Source of the DNA: Mesaphorura yosii
Taxonomy: Eukaryota; Arthropoda; Collembola; Poduromorpha; Tullbergiidae
Length of the DNA: 64,000 nucleotides
Reading direction: 5' to 3'
Assembly: GCA_009869945.1 (NCBI GenBank)
Contig: WIXG01000003.1
Coordinates: 248,001 to 312,000, forward strand
A program made the translations under genes and the position numbers. Under the pieces are notes generated by a model. It saw nothing but the letters and a program-made list of their open reading frames with translations, did no database searches and was not told where the DNA came from. Positions 12,171 to 24,160 of this stretch are shown in pieces; position 1 is the first letter of the stretch, and every line of letters starts with the position of its first letter.

Positions 12171-12792
12171 ATGCGCAAAAATAAGTAAATGCTTGACGAA
12201 AAGCCTGAAGTCAGTTTTCGTACGAAAGTTTATTGTAAAACCCTGTGTCAGTAGCGAATATGTTCTTACCTAATTATATAACTAACTTGCTTTTCTAGTC
12301 ACTAATTACATTAAGTACAACAGTAAAATAAGTTAAATCTTGTGAAGTACTTTTATAAACTATATAATAGTTAAGATTAAGAGTTTAGCCTTCCTTTCAT
12401 AGAAATAGTGCAGAAGGTAAGTTCTTTGCAGTCAACGCTATTCATAAATATAAATCTTGCATCTGTAGTTTGATAATTTGTAAATCTTTAAGCTGAGCAG
12501 AGAATTTAAGGCATTACAAGTTAAAAGGCAGTAACAGTAACAGTAACAATTCAAGACATTTACATTTCATACGATTAGCGTAAAATAGGAGTCTATTTAA
12601 AATCTTCTTCTCAATTTATATTCAACAGTAAAGTTCAGTAGAATGTAAATGATATAAAGATATAATGAAGTAGGAATCTGAATAGAAGTCAGTTTCGTTG
12701 ATGTACTTAACAGTTAGCGTAGCGTCTCAGTTTCGAGTTTCAGGCACTCATTTAACGTAGCCATTCGATAATGATATTTAGATATTTTATAT

Positions 12793-15700
12793 TTATAGTT
12801 CCGTTTGGCCCTCCGAAACCTCAGGGGTAGGAAGTTTTGTTGGCGCTTGTTTTTCAGTGTTGATGTCAATAGCCGTTGTTGTACTCAATGGTGCCGGGCT
12901 TGATACCGACTCCGGCTCTGGCACAGGAACAAAAGGCCCATTACAACATGAATCGGCCCCGTCGTCGCACTTCAGCTTCGTTACTGTTTCCATCTCCGGT
13001 TTGCCTCCAATTAGAATTGAGGCTGTGTGCATTCCTTCTGCAGTACTCGCCGACGCCAGTTTGGAGCCTCTCTTCGGGTTTGGGCTACGAGCCTCTGGAA
13101 GAGCGTCCTCAGTTTTCTCCATCAACGGGTCCGGTTCCGCGATAACCAATGCTGGACTACAGCTATTCTCATTTCTAGACAACTCTTGAGCAAAGGCGGA
13201 AGTTGCAGTAGGATTAGGATCGGTGGCCCCTTGTGACGATTGATTTGCGATGTTCGTGGTGAGGCCTTTCATGGCGAGGGCGTCACTGACGGCTGTTGTT
13301 GTACTGTTAAGGAGGATCTTGTCCTCTTTAGCATCCGATTCATGATGGACTGAAAGGTCAGGTAACTTGGTCTTGGTCACGTTTCCATCAACAGAAGATC
13401 CGGATGAGACTGCAGATTTCATGTTGACGTCGGTCCCTTCTTTATTGTCAGAATCTGGAATCTCCGTGCTGCCTGCTTGAATGTTAATTTCAGCAGGTCG
13501 TGACACAGTTGACAAATTTTGACGTACGGATTCCGTACTTGAAAGACTTGGTGCATCCATTGTATTTTTCCGTGGTAAAGGCAACACGATCTCCGGTGCC
13601 ATGAGCAAGCTCGGAATTTGAAGAATCGTGGCCATGTTCGCCGCAGTGAGCGCACTTGGAATGGCGGGCGCGATGTGTTTCGGCGAGCGATGGGACGGCG
13701 ACATTCCACTGGTCTTTTTACTTCGCTTCTGTGCGGGCGAATTATTATTGTGCTTGCTGACTCGAGTTGGGGTCGAGTTGGAATCGGTCGCCTTCGCCTT
13801 TCCGTTCTCAGTAAGTTTGGTCTTCTTGGGTGGGCTTTTGTTGTGTGCATCAATTTGCTCTTGCGGATGCCTGGAAACCTTCTTCACATGAGCGCCATCA
13901 TCGCCGTTCACCCCTTGCTTTTGCAGTTGCTGCTGCTTTCGGTTGCTTGGAGACAAGTCCAAGGTATTGTTATTATCATTCAATGCGGAATAGTTCAATC
14001 CAGGCGAGTCGGAGTCCATACAATTCGGACCAGAATTGGTGCCAGGAAACCCTTGACTGCTGGAAATTAATTGAGCTGCAAGACCATTTCGCTGCTGTTG
14101 CTGCATTTGTTGCAGGTGCATTTGTTGCTGAATGGCTGCGGCAGTGAATTGCAAGGCGCTGTTTTGCATACTGTAGTATGGCATCAAATTGTAAGGCATA
14201 ACATTTAACGGGATGTTGTGATTCATGAGCATCGATGACGGGCATTGTGAATGCGGTGTATTTGCAGTCCAAGGCAGTGTGGTGGTTGTGGCAGCCGGAG
14301 CTGGGAAGCGATACATTTGAGAACTGCTGTTGTATGATGAACTCATTGGAATTGGTACCATAACGGAAGTTGTGGCGGTGGTCTCGATGGTGTTGGCCCC
14401 TGACGTCGAGTTTGGGCTCAAACTACAGCTGCTACTTTTCATGCTTGCATGATTTGCCGAGGACGCCGTGTTAGTTTGAAGTAAGTTCAGGGTAGAAAAT
14501 AACGACGTCGTCGAATTTGTAATTGTGTCAGTGACCGCAGAAGACGGCGATGTCGTTGATTTAGTAAAGTCTGTTCTATGATCCCCATTTGGAGTCAAAC
14601 ATGGCGAATTAGGCACGGGTGCAGGCAGCTCCGTAATGCTTGCCCGTGACTTGAAGAATTTTGGCGGTTTCTTCGTGGGCGTGAGATTTGGAGCTCCAAT
14701 CGGAATTATTTCGACTCCGTTGACATTCTGTGGCAGCTTGATTGGTGAAGTGGAACTGGCCTTGGTCGTGCATTTGAGTGGTGAAGAATTCGAAGTAAAC
14801 TTTAAATTTCCATTTTGCGTGCTCGTATGGAATATTTTCATGACCCCAGCATTCACAGCGGCGGTGTTCGAGCTCGACTTCTTCGGAGACTGCAATTGCT
14901 GCAGTAACTTGTTGCTGTTGCTGGTTTGGTGGCCATTTGCGTAACTTTTCTCGTTGGGGCTGCCAGACATTGAGAGACGAATCGCACCCGGGCCAGGCAC
15001 AGGAAGTTTCTTAAGCTTAGGCCGTCCAACTCCATGGTTCTGTTTCTTTCCCTTCAGCTTCGCGCTAGCAATGGCTTCGTTCATGCCGTTGGAAATCTTT
15101 TCGATCTTCATAGGCTTCCGTCCAAGTTTCACCTTCTTGACCGTCGCCTTTTCTTGCGAGATTTCGTGCGAGCCATTCACAAGCCTTTTCTGGTTTCCCT
15201 TCCCAAAATGCTCGCTTGCATTGATGGAACGACTAGTTTTTTCATTAGGAATGAGTCCGGTTTTCAGGCAAGATTTCAACGACTTTTTCGGTACGTTCAG
15301 AATGACTTTCTCCTCCGCATTTCTGTTTCCAATTCGATCATAGTTCGGTGTGTTGATAATACTCGTGGCACTTATGACCCCATTTTCACTGATTCTTAGT
15401 TGAACTTCAGTGCCAGACTCATTCGTAATCATCATCTCGTGCTCATTGTTGTTTGGCTCATATCTGGCCTGTTTCTTGATTGGACTCTTATCGTCATTGT
15501 TGTTGCTCTCAATAATCAGCTCCATTTCTATCTCTCTACTCAACTTTCTTTTGCGCTCGTCCTTCGGAGGCAATTTGAATTTCGGTGGCACACTTGGCGT
15601 GGCAGTAATCGCAATCGCGCCCGCTTTGCTATTCCTTCGCTTGACGACGGTTGGGCCATTCGAATTTACTGGAGTCATTACTGACTTCACATTCTTCTGT

Positions 15701-16985
15701 CGCTTTCTGTCAGGGCCGTTGCTACTCGCGCTCGTGGCTTGGGTGGTGACTCCTCCGTTGACCTTCTTGGAAATTTTTGGAGTCTGTCTTAGTTTCTGCC
15801 GTGAAGCAGCAAGCTTCTTGTCATTGTCACCAACAGCAGCCAATCCTTTGACACGGTACGAGAGTTCGAGTGGTTTGTTGCCATTCTAAATTCATAAGAA
15901 AAGTTCAACATACCGACTGCACACTTAAGGTGTCTTCGAGCTGAGACGTTAACAAGGAAGTTAAAGTACCTGAGTCCATGAATACTTGTACGCGATATCC
16001 ATCAGTAGGAAATCCTCCGGTAAGATGCGATCGCCATACATGACATCAATTTGGACCGAATTGTTGAGATCATACTTTCCATGTATCAGTTTCTTCAGGA
16101 TTCCAATGCTAACTGCCGCCGGACACTTGACGTATCGCTTTGTGGTTTCCTAAAGGGTCATGGAATAGGAATTAAATGAGAACTCTTCAAACATCAGTCA
16201 GTCACAGTCAATCAGACAATCAATTTGATCAGCGAAATGCGAGTCATGCGGGCAAATTGGCAAGAATCTCGATCTACTATATTGGTATTTGTTATAAGCA
16301 CTGCGGGATCCTCACCCGAAATTTTCTGTCAGTCGTGTAATACTCCAGTGACAGCTGAATTATGTCATCAGACGTAATGTATGACTCGTTCGTGTGTCCA
16401 GCATCATGTTGATTAGTTGGCACGAAAGTTTGATTCTGTTTATAGAATTCTCTCCGCTTTGTCATTTCACCTAGAATATGTAACAACAAAATTCAGAGTC
16501 TTTGGCTTTATTCTCAAAGGTCGAAGAAATAGGCACAATACAGGAAGGAAGTTTTTGAGTGGAACATCTGTCTCAAGAAGTATTAACGAAAGTCGACTCA
16601 CTTTGGAACAATCCAGGAACTAATTTGTACACGATCTCCTGCAGCATTTGATCTGAGCGAATGCTTGTCAATGGTTTTGAGGAGCAGTGCACATCACAAA
16701 CTGGACAGTATTCACTTTTCTCCAGATGCTGAATAATGCAGCTGCGACAAACTGTGGAAAGAGTTCGGAATTAATGCCGAATCCAGGCCGGCCAACTTGT
16801 AAATATATTTTCGGCATTTCTGTGTTAATTTTACCACGATCACTAAGAATTGACCGACTACTTAACTACTTACATGAGTGCAGACATTCAATGATGGTTG
16901 TCGCATCCACAAAATATCCATGACAGAGATTGCAGGTCAGGTTCGGCGTCAAGTCCTTTAGCTTCACTTTCCTGGTTGCATGCAT
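12793..16985 (-). CDS. Psc: Psc/Su(z)2-like Polycomb group RING finger protein
   Basis: Five coding exons (16874-16985, 16602-16751, 16316-16470, 15970-16149, 12793-15885) sum to 1229 residues. The RING finger reads [20 protein letters not shown], then [11 protein letters not shown] and YCPVCD across the first splice. A RAWUL ubiquitin-like domain follows ([18 protein letters not shown] and [19 protein letters not shown]). The last exon alone encodes about 1030 disordered residues rich in Ser, Asn, Thr, Pro and Lys. Its first part is strongly basic, and there is a Q-rich patch (HLQQMQQQQ). Fly Psc and Su(z)2 have this layout and their tails compact nucleosomes; vertebrate PCGF2/4 are about 330-350 residues. 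Expected role: PRC1 subunit pairing with Sce/RING1 to ubiquitinate H2A. The ATG at 16985 is the first in frame; a non-coding exon upstream is likely (acceptor near 17037). Confidence 0.92.
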
Positions 16986-19900
16986 CCTGAAGCCTGCTTC
17001 TGGAACTTCCGGCTTCGTGTGTGTCTTGGCTTTCGGCTAAGTTACAATCGGCTCTCACAGCACTTGAATACCAAGATCGCGGGTCGTTCGCGGCACAGGC
17101 GACGACAAGAGCGTAGTAAAGATTTTAATTAGACTGGATTTAAATTTTTGTACTTAACTCGAACCAAGTCATCTTGCACACAGCGTCTGCTGTTTGCATC
17201 TGCACTCTGCACAGCACGGCACTTCTTTGTGTTCACTTGCAATTTCCGTTCCAGTTCCAACGTTCTTCTTTCTCTTCCTGTATTGTGACCAATGTGAGCT
17301 TTTCCTTAGATTATCACGACTTTCAATTTCTTTCTTATTCGGAGTTGCCCCGCTCGGGCCCTTTTATTGTCGTCCTAATTATTTCCTGTGCCTGCCTGTC
17401 TTACTTCCCTCGCACTGACTCACATTCACGATTCATTTCACATGCGATGCGACCGCACAATGTTGAATGGTAAACGAATTCGTATGAGTGATGGGAAAAG
17501 CTTCAAATATGATTCCGATTCGATTCGATTCGTTATCTTAATCAGTAGTAATCGTAATCGGTCAGTGACAAGCACAAAGAGCTGTGGGAGGGAGGACTGT
17601 CAATGAAATGTAATAACGTAAATGTAATTTTAAATCATGAATTCAAACTGTTTATTGTTGTAGTCTCAAAAGTGAAACAAAAACTACTCCGGATCTTGCT
17701 CAATACTCACTACAACTGCCCAGTGCACACACGCAAGCAAATAGAGAAGCGAAATTGTACAGTGGAAGCCTTTTTCTCCGCGTAGCTCGCTTTTACGATT
17801 TACAACAACAAAAATGTTTCATCTGCCTTCTGTTTCTCTTTCTGTGGGTCTCCAGCCTGCCTGCCTGCCTGCCTGCCTGCCCGGTTAAGTGTATGCAACC
17901 AAAACAAAGGAACAGGGAATCCAGCTCCAGCGGACATACGCACATACGTATGATAAGTTGGAAGAGTATCAGAGGCCATCGACAGAGTATCATAAAGCAT
18001 TTTAAGTGCTGGCAACAGAATACGCAGTACGTGCACACAGGAAACAAGTACAGGCGAAATCCCTACAAGGGCTCTTTGCCTTGAATTCATTGTTGTCAGC
18101 CGTGGGAGCAATGAGCAAGAGCCTTTACTCAGAATCCTTTTTGCCTGGACTCCGAGTGAGCATTTTCATGGAACATGGTACAAAAATGTCCATTATTGCG
18201 TGCGTGTGCGTGAAGGCATATGGCAATAATGCGTACTGCGTACAATTTTTTTTGAGCTGCTTGGTTGGGAGGGATTTAGAACAAGAAATGAAGGCTCTTA
18301 TTGGCTTCCTCCAGTTTCTCTTTCATTACGCGTACGGCGACGTCCGAAGGCAACTCGAGACACATTTATACCACCACCGAAAATATTATTTAGCAGCGAC
18401 ACGGCACACGGCACGGCACTTAAATGTGTTTAACACTCTTCCTTGCGCTGCCATGAGCCTATTTCGTAGGCACCACCAAGCTGGATACACATTTACTATT
18501 GACCACCGTCACCACCACATATGGACCATGGCAGATAGCAGATATCATGGAGCACACGCACTGCTGAAGTGCACACATTTTATGCCCTGTGTCTTGTGTC
18601 CTGTGCCCAGTTTTGAATTTATGCGTGTATGATTTTAAAATATGATCATCGCCGTCGCTTATAATGAAGGAGCATCTGGCGATGGCGATGGCAATGGCAG
18701 TGGAAGCATGAAGAAGAAGATTGAGGCCTTTATAACTTACGTACTTTACAACTCTTTTTCGTATTACCACTCACGCAATTAAATAATTCTTTATTACTTT
18801 ACGCACTAAATTACGGAGCTAGATGCTGGAATGAAACAACGCTACTAAATACGTGGCTAATCCTTCGGGCCCTTCAACAATGCGAGCAGCGATGGTTGGA
18901 ATTCAAGTCAAGAGCAAAAAGAACTCAGCACACCCGGCCAGGGCCAGGACATTGTTAGGATTGTAATTGCTGTAGCGTAATGGTAATTCTAAGCCTTTCG
19001 CTTTTCGCTTTCACGGCCTGAGTTGACTAGGCACGGGCGCGGCACGGGCACACTTACAACTTTACTTTACTGCACGGTAACCGTAACCGGAGCCAAACGC
19101 CAAATTGCATCATCATTCATTTACGAGAATGCATGTGAACAATTGCTACCCGAATTCGATTTTCTCTTCCTAATTTGATCCTTAATTCATTTCATGTACC
19201 TTGCTTGACTTTGCTGCACGCAGTTCGAACATGTCAAACCGCGTTCAGAATTCAGGTACGTGTATGTCAGACATAAATGATGGAAGTACCACAATAAGAG
19301 GGATGATGGGATTGCCATTTCCACTGTTCGTTCTTTGATGAGACAAGCGACGACGACGAGTACTATAAATTTAAAAGGAAGACTGTAACAATGACGTGTG
19401 CTTGGTACTCTGACAGGCAGCAGTGAGATATGAACTGAAGTTTGAATGTAAACCGTATAAACCGTGTTTTCGTGCATCATCGTGTGGGTAAAATGATTAT
19501 GATGACAAACACGGCCACGGGCACGACGGCAAGGCAGAGAAGACTTAAATCGGGATCGCCGACTCATACACCCGTTCCCACTCGCGTCTCGCATTCACGT
19601 TCTCGGAACGGGATCCGGGTACACAACAAAGAAGGCTCGCTTGGTCTTCAGCCCTGCCTTCGCTCCTCGCCGTGTTGCTCGGTTCATTCTATTTCGAATA
19701 TGAAATCGTGAAATCTGAGAATGCGGGTAGGGCAGTCGTAATTGTGTATTATACGATGAGATGAGATGAAGGATGAAGGATCAAGAGGGTTGGAGTTGGG
19801 GCAAGGGTTAGACAGATGAATGGGTTAATAATTACTAACATCTCTCCACCGTGAGTAAAAGTGTCGCATTATGAAGATGCGAATGCAAATTGGGACGTGT

Positions 19901-21541
19901 AACGATAACGCGTGAAATGGTGACTGTTGACGGAAAGTTATTTATGGGACAGAATGAATTTGAGTTGGTTTACGATACGACCGAGTTGGATTCCTCCTTG
20001 TCTTGACACGGAACGGGAACTTCAGCCCGAGCTGGCGCTGAGTCTGCCATTGACATCTGAAGAAAGGGTTGATTACCATACATGAAGCGTGCGTGGCAGG
20101 CAAGGCGAGGTAATGAAGGCTATGAAGGCAAGCAGTTGTCAAGTGTTTACAACATTTTTGTAAGATTTTTGCCCTGTGCGAGACTGAGAAACTGAATCTG
20201 AGACAGGAAAGAGCTACTGCCAAGCTAAGCCAAGCCACAGGAAGATGCTGACGACGAGAAACAGCGAAACAGAAACAGGAGATTGTTAACATTGTAAAGT
20301 AGTAAATAGTAAATGGAAATGGAAGGAAGAAGAATGTCAATACGAGATGCGATATGGTGACGAGATGAAAATGCCAAACTCGATGCAATGCAGTGCGATG
20401 TTGATCCAGGCTCACGTCAAACAAGTGTTAAATGGTTGTCGACAAAGCTCACGCTTTTAACCAGCTTAAAACTTGCTGAAGATGAATCTTATGCGTTGTT
20501 ATATTTTTATGACTCATTTTTTATGGGATTCCATTCCGATCTGCTCTGCGGGAGATAAAGATAAAAACAAGCCTGCTGGGCTGGTGGCTTGTTTGTGGTG
20601 GCAGTGTGGTAATTTGTGCTGGGACATATTTTATGAGCGTTGAACCCTGTTGAATGAGCGCTGGCTGCGATGCTAGGCACTGAGAAATAAAATGAAATTT
20701 CGAAATTCTTAAGAAGAAATTGCGTTCTTGCGTTTATGCTCATGCTTTTGTGAATTTGAAGCTAAAATGGAGCTGACAACCCATTGAACAGGTTTATGAA
20801 CGAGTGGTAAAATCCGAAGCTGGTGAACATTTCCAAGAGCACAGAAATCTTAAATGCAAAGAAAATGAAAGGAATTTACTAGATTGTTAGTACTTTCCAG
20901 CAGTTTCTGAAATGCTTTCTTTGTCAGTAGGTCCCGTATACAATTCGAAGCGTACGCACTCTGGCTGCTGAGATTCAACCTCAACCATTTGAATTCTCAC
21001 ATTGTAGCAGAATGCAGAACCGACAGAGAGCAAGAACTATTTTTGCACTGCTTGTATTGAGTACATTCTAGCAAATTCTGTTTTTGACGTCATGTAATCA
21101 GCACACACACAAACAACAGCAGAATTCCGCTAATTCCTAGGAATTACTCCTGAAAATTGAAGGCGAAAAATTAATTAAACAGAGGCGTATTTCACAAACC
21201 CCAATCGCAGTTGGTGAAAGTTTGTCAGTAGTGCGAATTTCATCAAGTACGAAGTCGTTGCATAAGTTCATCAATACGAGTGAATACAAAATTGTAATTG
21301 TTCAGGTACAAAAGCTGAATTGATCCCGGAATAATTATTACGTTTGCTTTGTAAGTAAATATAATAGATTGTTGAATTATTTCAATAAATTCGTTGGAAA
21401 GCAGTAAACAATCAAATGCTAATCATTTTCTAGGTAGCGACCGGCGACCGTGTCACACTGCTACGGACCGTTTAATTTCAACTCATCTTGAATTTGGGAG
21501 CTTTTCAATTGGTCACGGTTCCAATCAAACTTTGATAAATC
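16986..21541. other. Gene-free divergent region between Psc-like and Cdc37
   Basis: About 4.5 kb with only short, mutually overlapping open frames of skewed composition (His-, Cys- or Phe-rich) and no motif. It should hold 5' exons and control DNA of the Psc-like gene, which is transcribed leftwards, and the Cdc37 promoter. Simple repeats include a CCTG run at 17855-17882, a GATTC run near 17515-17530 and GATGA-type repeats near 19757-19780. Confidence 0.6.
17855..17882. repeat. (CCTG)n microsatellite
   Basis: About six to seven uninterrupted copies of a CCTG/CTGC tetranucleotide in non-coding DNA. Confidence 0.9.
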
Positions 21542-22971
21542 ATGAATTATAGCAAATGGGATCATATTGAAGTAATTAATGACAATAAGGGATATATTGT
21601 GCGTTGTACGATGCATAATTGACTAAAGTGATTTTATTTTGGTAGGTTTCGGATGATGAAGATGACCAGCATCCGAACATTGATAAGGCCTCCTTGAACC
21701 GTTGGCGACATGAAGCACGGCTTCAGCGAATGGAAGAAGCTGAACAAGAGAAGAAAGCATTTGAGAAACAAATTAATGATCACAAAAAGAAGAAAACCGA
21801 AATTGAGACCAGACGTAAAGCCGGCGAGGATGTCTCAAAGCTGGAAGAAGAATGGAAGGCCGAAGATGAGAAAATTAAGATAAAGGAGGAAGAGCTGAAA
21901 AAGAAGGAACGGCTAACTCCCTGGAACGTTGATACCCTCAGTCAAGAACGATTTTCCAAAACTGTGCTTAACGTAAAGCCAAAGCCTAAGAACGAACAGT
22001 TGACGGATGAGGAGAGAGCTGAGAGGTTTAAAGAATTCAAGAAAAACAACAAAAAGCGCCTTGAAGAATTTGGACTACTACAAAAATACACCGATTCCAG
22101 ACGGTTTTTATTGGTGAGGACGGATTGAACTACTCATGAAACATAAATTGTGTAGGACTTTAAAGTTCATTATGCTTCCATTTACTCAGGACAATCCTGA
22201 CTTGGCCTGCGAAGAGACGACGAATTATCTAACAGTTTGGTGCATTGATTTGGCGATGGAAGACAAAATCAGCCTCATGGAACACGTTTCACATCAGTGC
22301 ATTTCAATGCAATTCATGCTAGAATTTGCAAAACAGGTTGATCGAGATCCGAGGGTACGTCTAGGCTTATTCGTGGGGTGGCAGTCGCCATTTCGCCATA
22401 ATGAATCTTACTTTCCAATTTTCTTTAGAGTTGTATTTCTGATTTCTACTCGAAAATCGCGCATGCCGAACAATTGGAATACAAGCAAGCGTTTAATGAT
22501 GAATTAAACGCATTTCGCGAGAGAGTCAAAGAGCGTGCACAAGTAAGAATTGCTGAAGCAATAGAGGAGCTTGAAAAAGAGGAGAAAGCGAAGCGCATAG
22601 CCATGGCTCCTGGTGGCATAGACCCACAGGAAGTGTACGATTCTCTACCAGACGTAAGTGAATGAATTGCTAATTACAGTTCCTTGCAGCGCCCAAAGCC
22701 GTGATTTTAATTATGCACTGGATTGCTGTTGTTACAGGCGTTGAAGAAATGCTTTGATAGCCAAGATATCCCATTACTGCAGAAAACGATTGCGGAAATG
22801 CCCGTTGAGGAAGCGACTCGTCACATGAAACGCTGCGTTGACTCTGGTTTGTGGGTACCGGACGGTGGCAAAGATAAAGCCGCCAAGAGCGATGACGCCA
22901 ACGAAGAGGAGAGTGAAACTGCTCCAGAGCCAGAACCAAGCACTGATAAGTCTAAGAAGAAAAGTGCATAG
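21542..22971 (+). CDS. Cdc37: Hsp90 co-chaperone Cdc37
   Basis: Five exons (21542-21571, 21646-22113, 22190-22354, 22429-22653, 22738-22971) give 373 residues, close to human CDC37 (378). The N terminus MNYSKWDHIEVSDDEDDQHP holds the conserved CK2-phosphorylated serine (Ser13 in human) in the EVSDDED context. NIDKASLNRWRHEAR and a long Lys/Glu coiled coil follow. The central Hsp90-binding domain includes ACEETTNYLTVWCIDL, VSHQCISMQFMLEFAK and FNDELNAFRERVK. The C-terminal domain has GGIDPQEVYDSLPD and MKRCVDSGLWVPDG. It loads protein kinases onto Hsp90 in the cytosol. Nothing is missing. A poly(A) signal is at 23151-23156. Confidence 0.96.
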
Positions 22972-24160
22972 CTGCCAACTTCTCCCTTTACATTTGCTGT
23001 TGACCTCGCCCGATTTGGAATTTCTATTTTGAATGTACCAAGTTAAAGGCTGACGCTAATCATTATTTAATTAATTTACGTATTGCAAGAGCCAGATTTT
23101 TACTATTCATAAGTATCAGCCCCATCAACCACAATCCATAATTTTGAAACAATAAAGTAAAACGAACTTGAGATTCGTGAGCTCGAGGTTAAGTTATCAT
23201 CATAATAAAAGTGTAAAAGTATTTCTACATCACTTCCTTCCTTTGTCGTGCATCATTTATTAATGTGATGACTAATATTTGAACTCACTGATACGTGCTA
23301 TCGGTCAGACACCGATCTTGCAATGCAAAACCATCACTTCGACGACACCTCATTCCATTGTTTACATTTTGCGTTGCAAAAGTTGCAAAAAACACGATTT
23401 GAGAGTCTTGAGAGGTTTTTGTATGCTTTTGCTTTCTGTGGTCGCAGTTCACACCAGTTAGTGCGTACTTGTCTACTTTGGCTTTGCCCGTGTTTGGAAT
23501 GTTGTGAATCAGCTGCTACGGTCGCATCGCAATTACAATTTGTTACGTTACGCTGGATTTCATAAACAGGTACGTGCAAAAGTTAAATAGGAACTGAGGA
23601 AACGTCGTAAGCTGGATGGCTGGACGTAATTAATATGTGAATGTTATAAATAGAACTGGACTGAGATTGAGAAAGATTAAAATGTAAGCCCCCTGAGAAT
23701 CCAGCAGCCAGATCGGCCTTCCTCGTGCGCCCGTATCACGTTGATCAAAATTGCGTTACATTTGTCTTGTCTGCAGACGCTGAAGTGTTAAAAATAATAA
23801 GTGAAGGAGAATCAAGAGAAGAGTAAATTGAGGACAGTCAACATGTAAGTATTAAATACTGTAAACCATCACCTCTGTTTACTAGTGGCTTCGTGACTCA
23901 TCTCAGCAAGCACTGTTATCTATCTGCGTGTCATGTGTTCAAGTATAATACCTCCTTCAATTCTGTGGTAGTGAAGAGAGGCGAAGAGGATTCAAGTCCC
24001 ATCCAATTGTTGCCCAACCTTGGAACAGATATATGATACAAATTGGAACATTATAACTTCAACACGTGGGGTCTGTGGTTTTGATTCTCAACTTGACTTG
24101 GCTAACCTTTCGCAAGTCCACCGTGCCCCCTGGACTTCACCAATCTGCAGATAACTAAAA
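22972..24160. other. Cdc37 3' end and Vps41 promoter/5' UTR
   Basis: No extra gene seen. Probable non-coding first exon of Vps41 ending at 23843 (donor GTAAGT), spliced to an acceptor CAATCTGCAG at 24141-24150, ten bases before the Vps41 ATG. Open frames at 23.28-23.58 kb overlap on both strands and show no motif. Confidence 0.5.
23151..23156 (+). promoter_or_regulatory. Poly(A) signal of Cdc37
   Basis: AATAAA 180 bp after the Cdc37 stop codon. Confidence 0.6.

Noticed and set aside
12857-15889. Many plus-strand open frames across the last Psc-like exon
   Set aside because: Shadows of a 1030-codon exon in other phases, with Phe/Leu/Ser-heavy composition and no motif.
17755-18632. Overlapping 100-208-codon frames between the Psc-like gene and Cdc37
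   Set aside because: They overlap on both strands, include a microsatellite, and have His/Cys/Phe-rich composition without any recognised domain.
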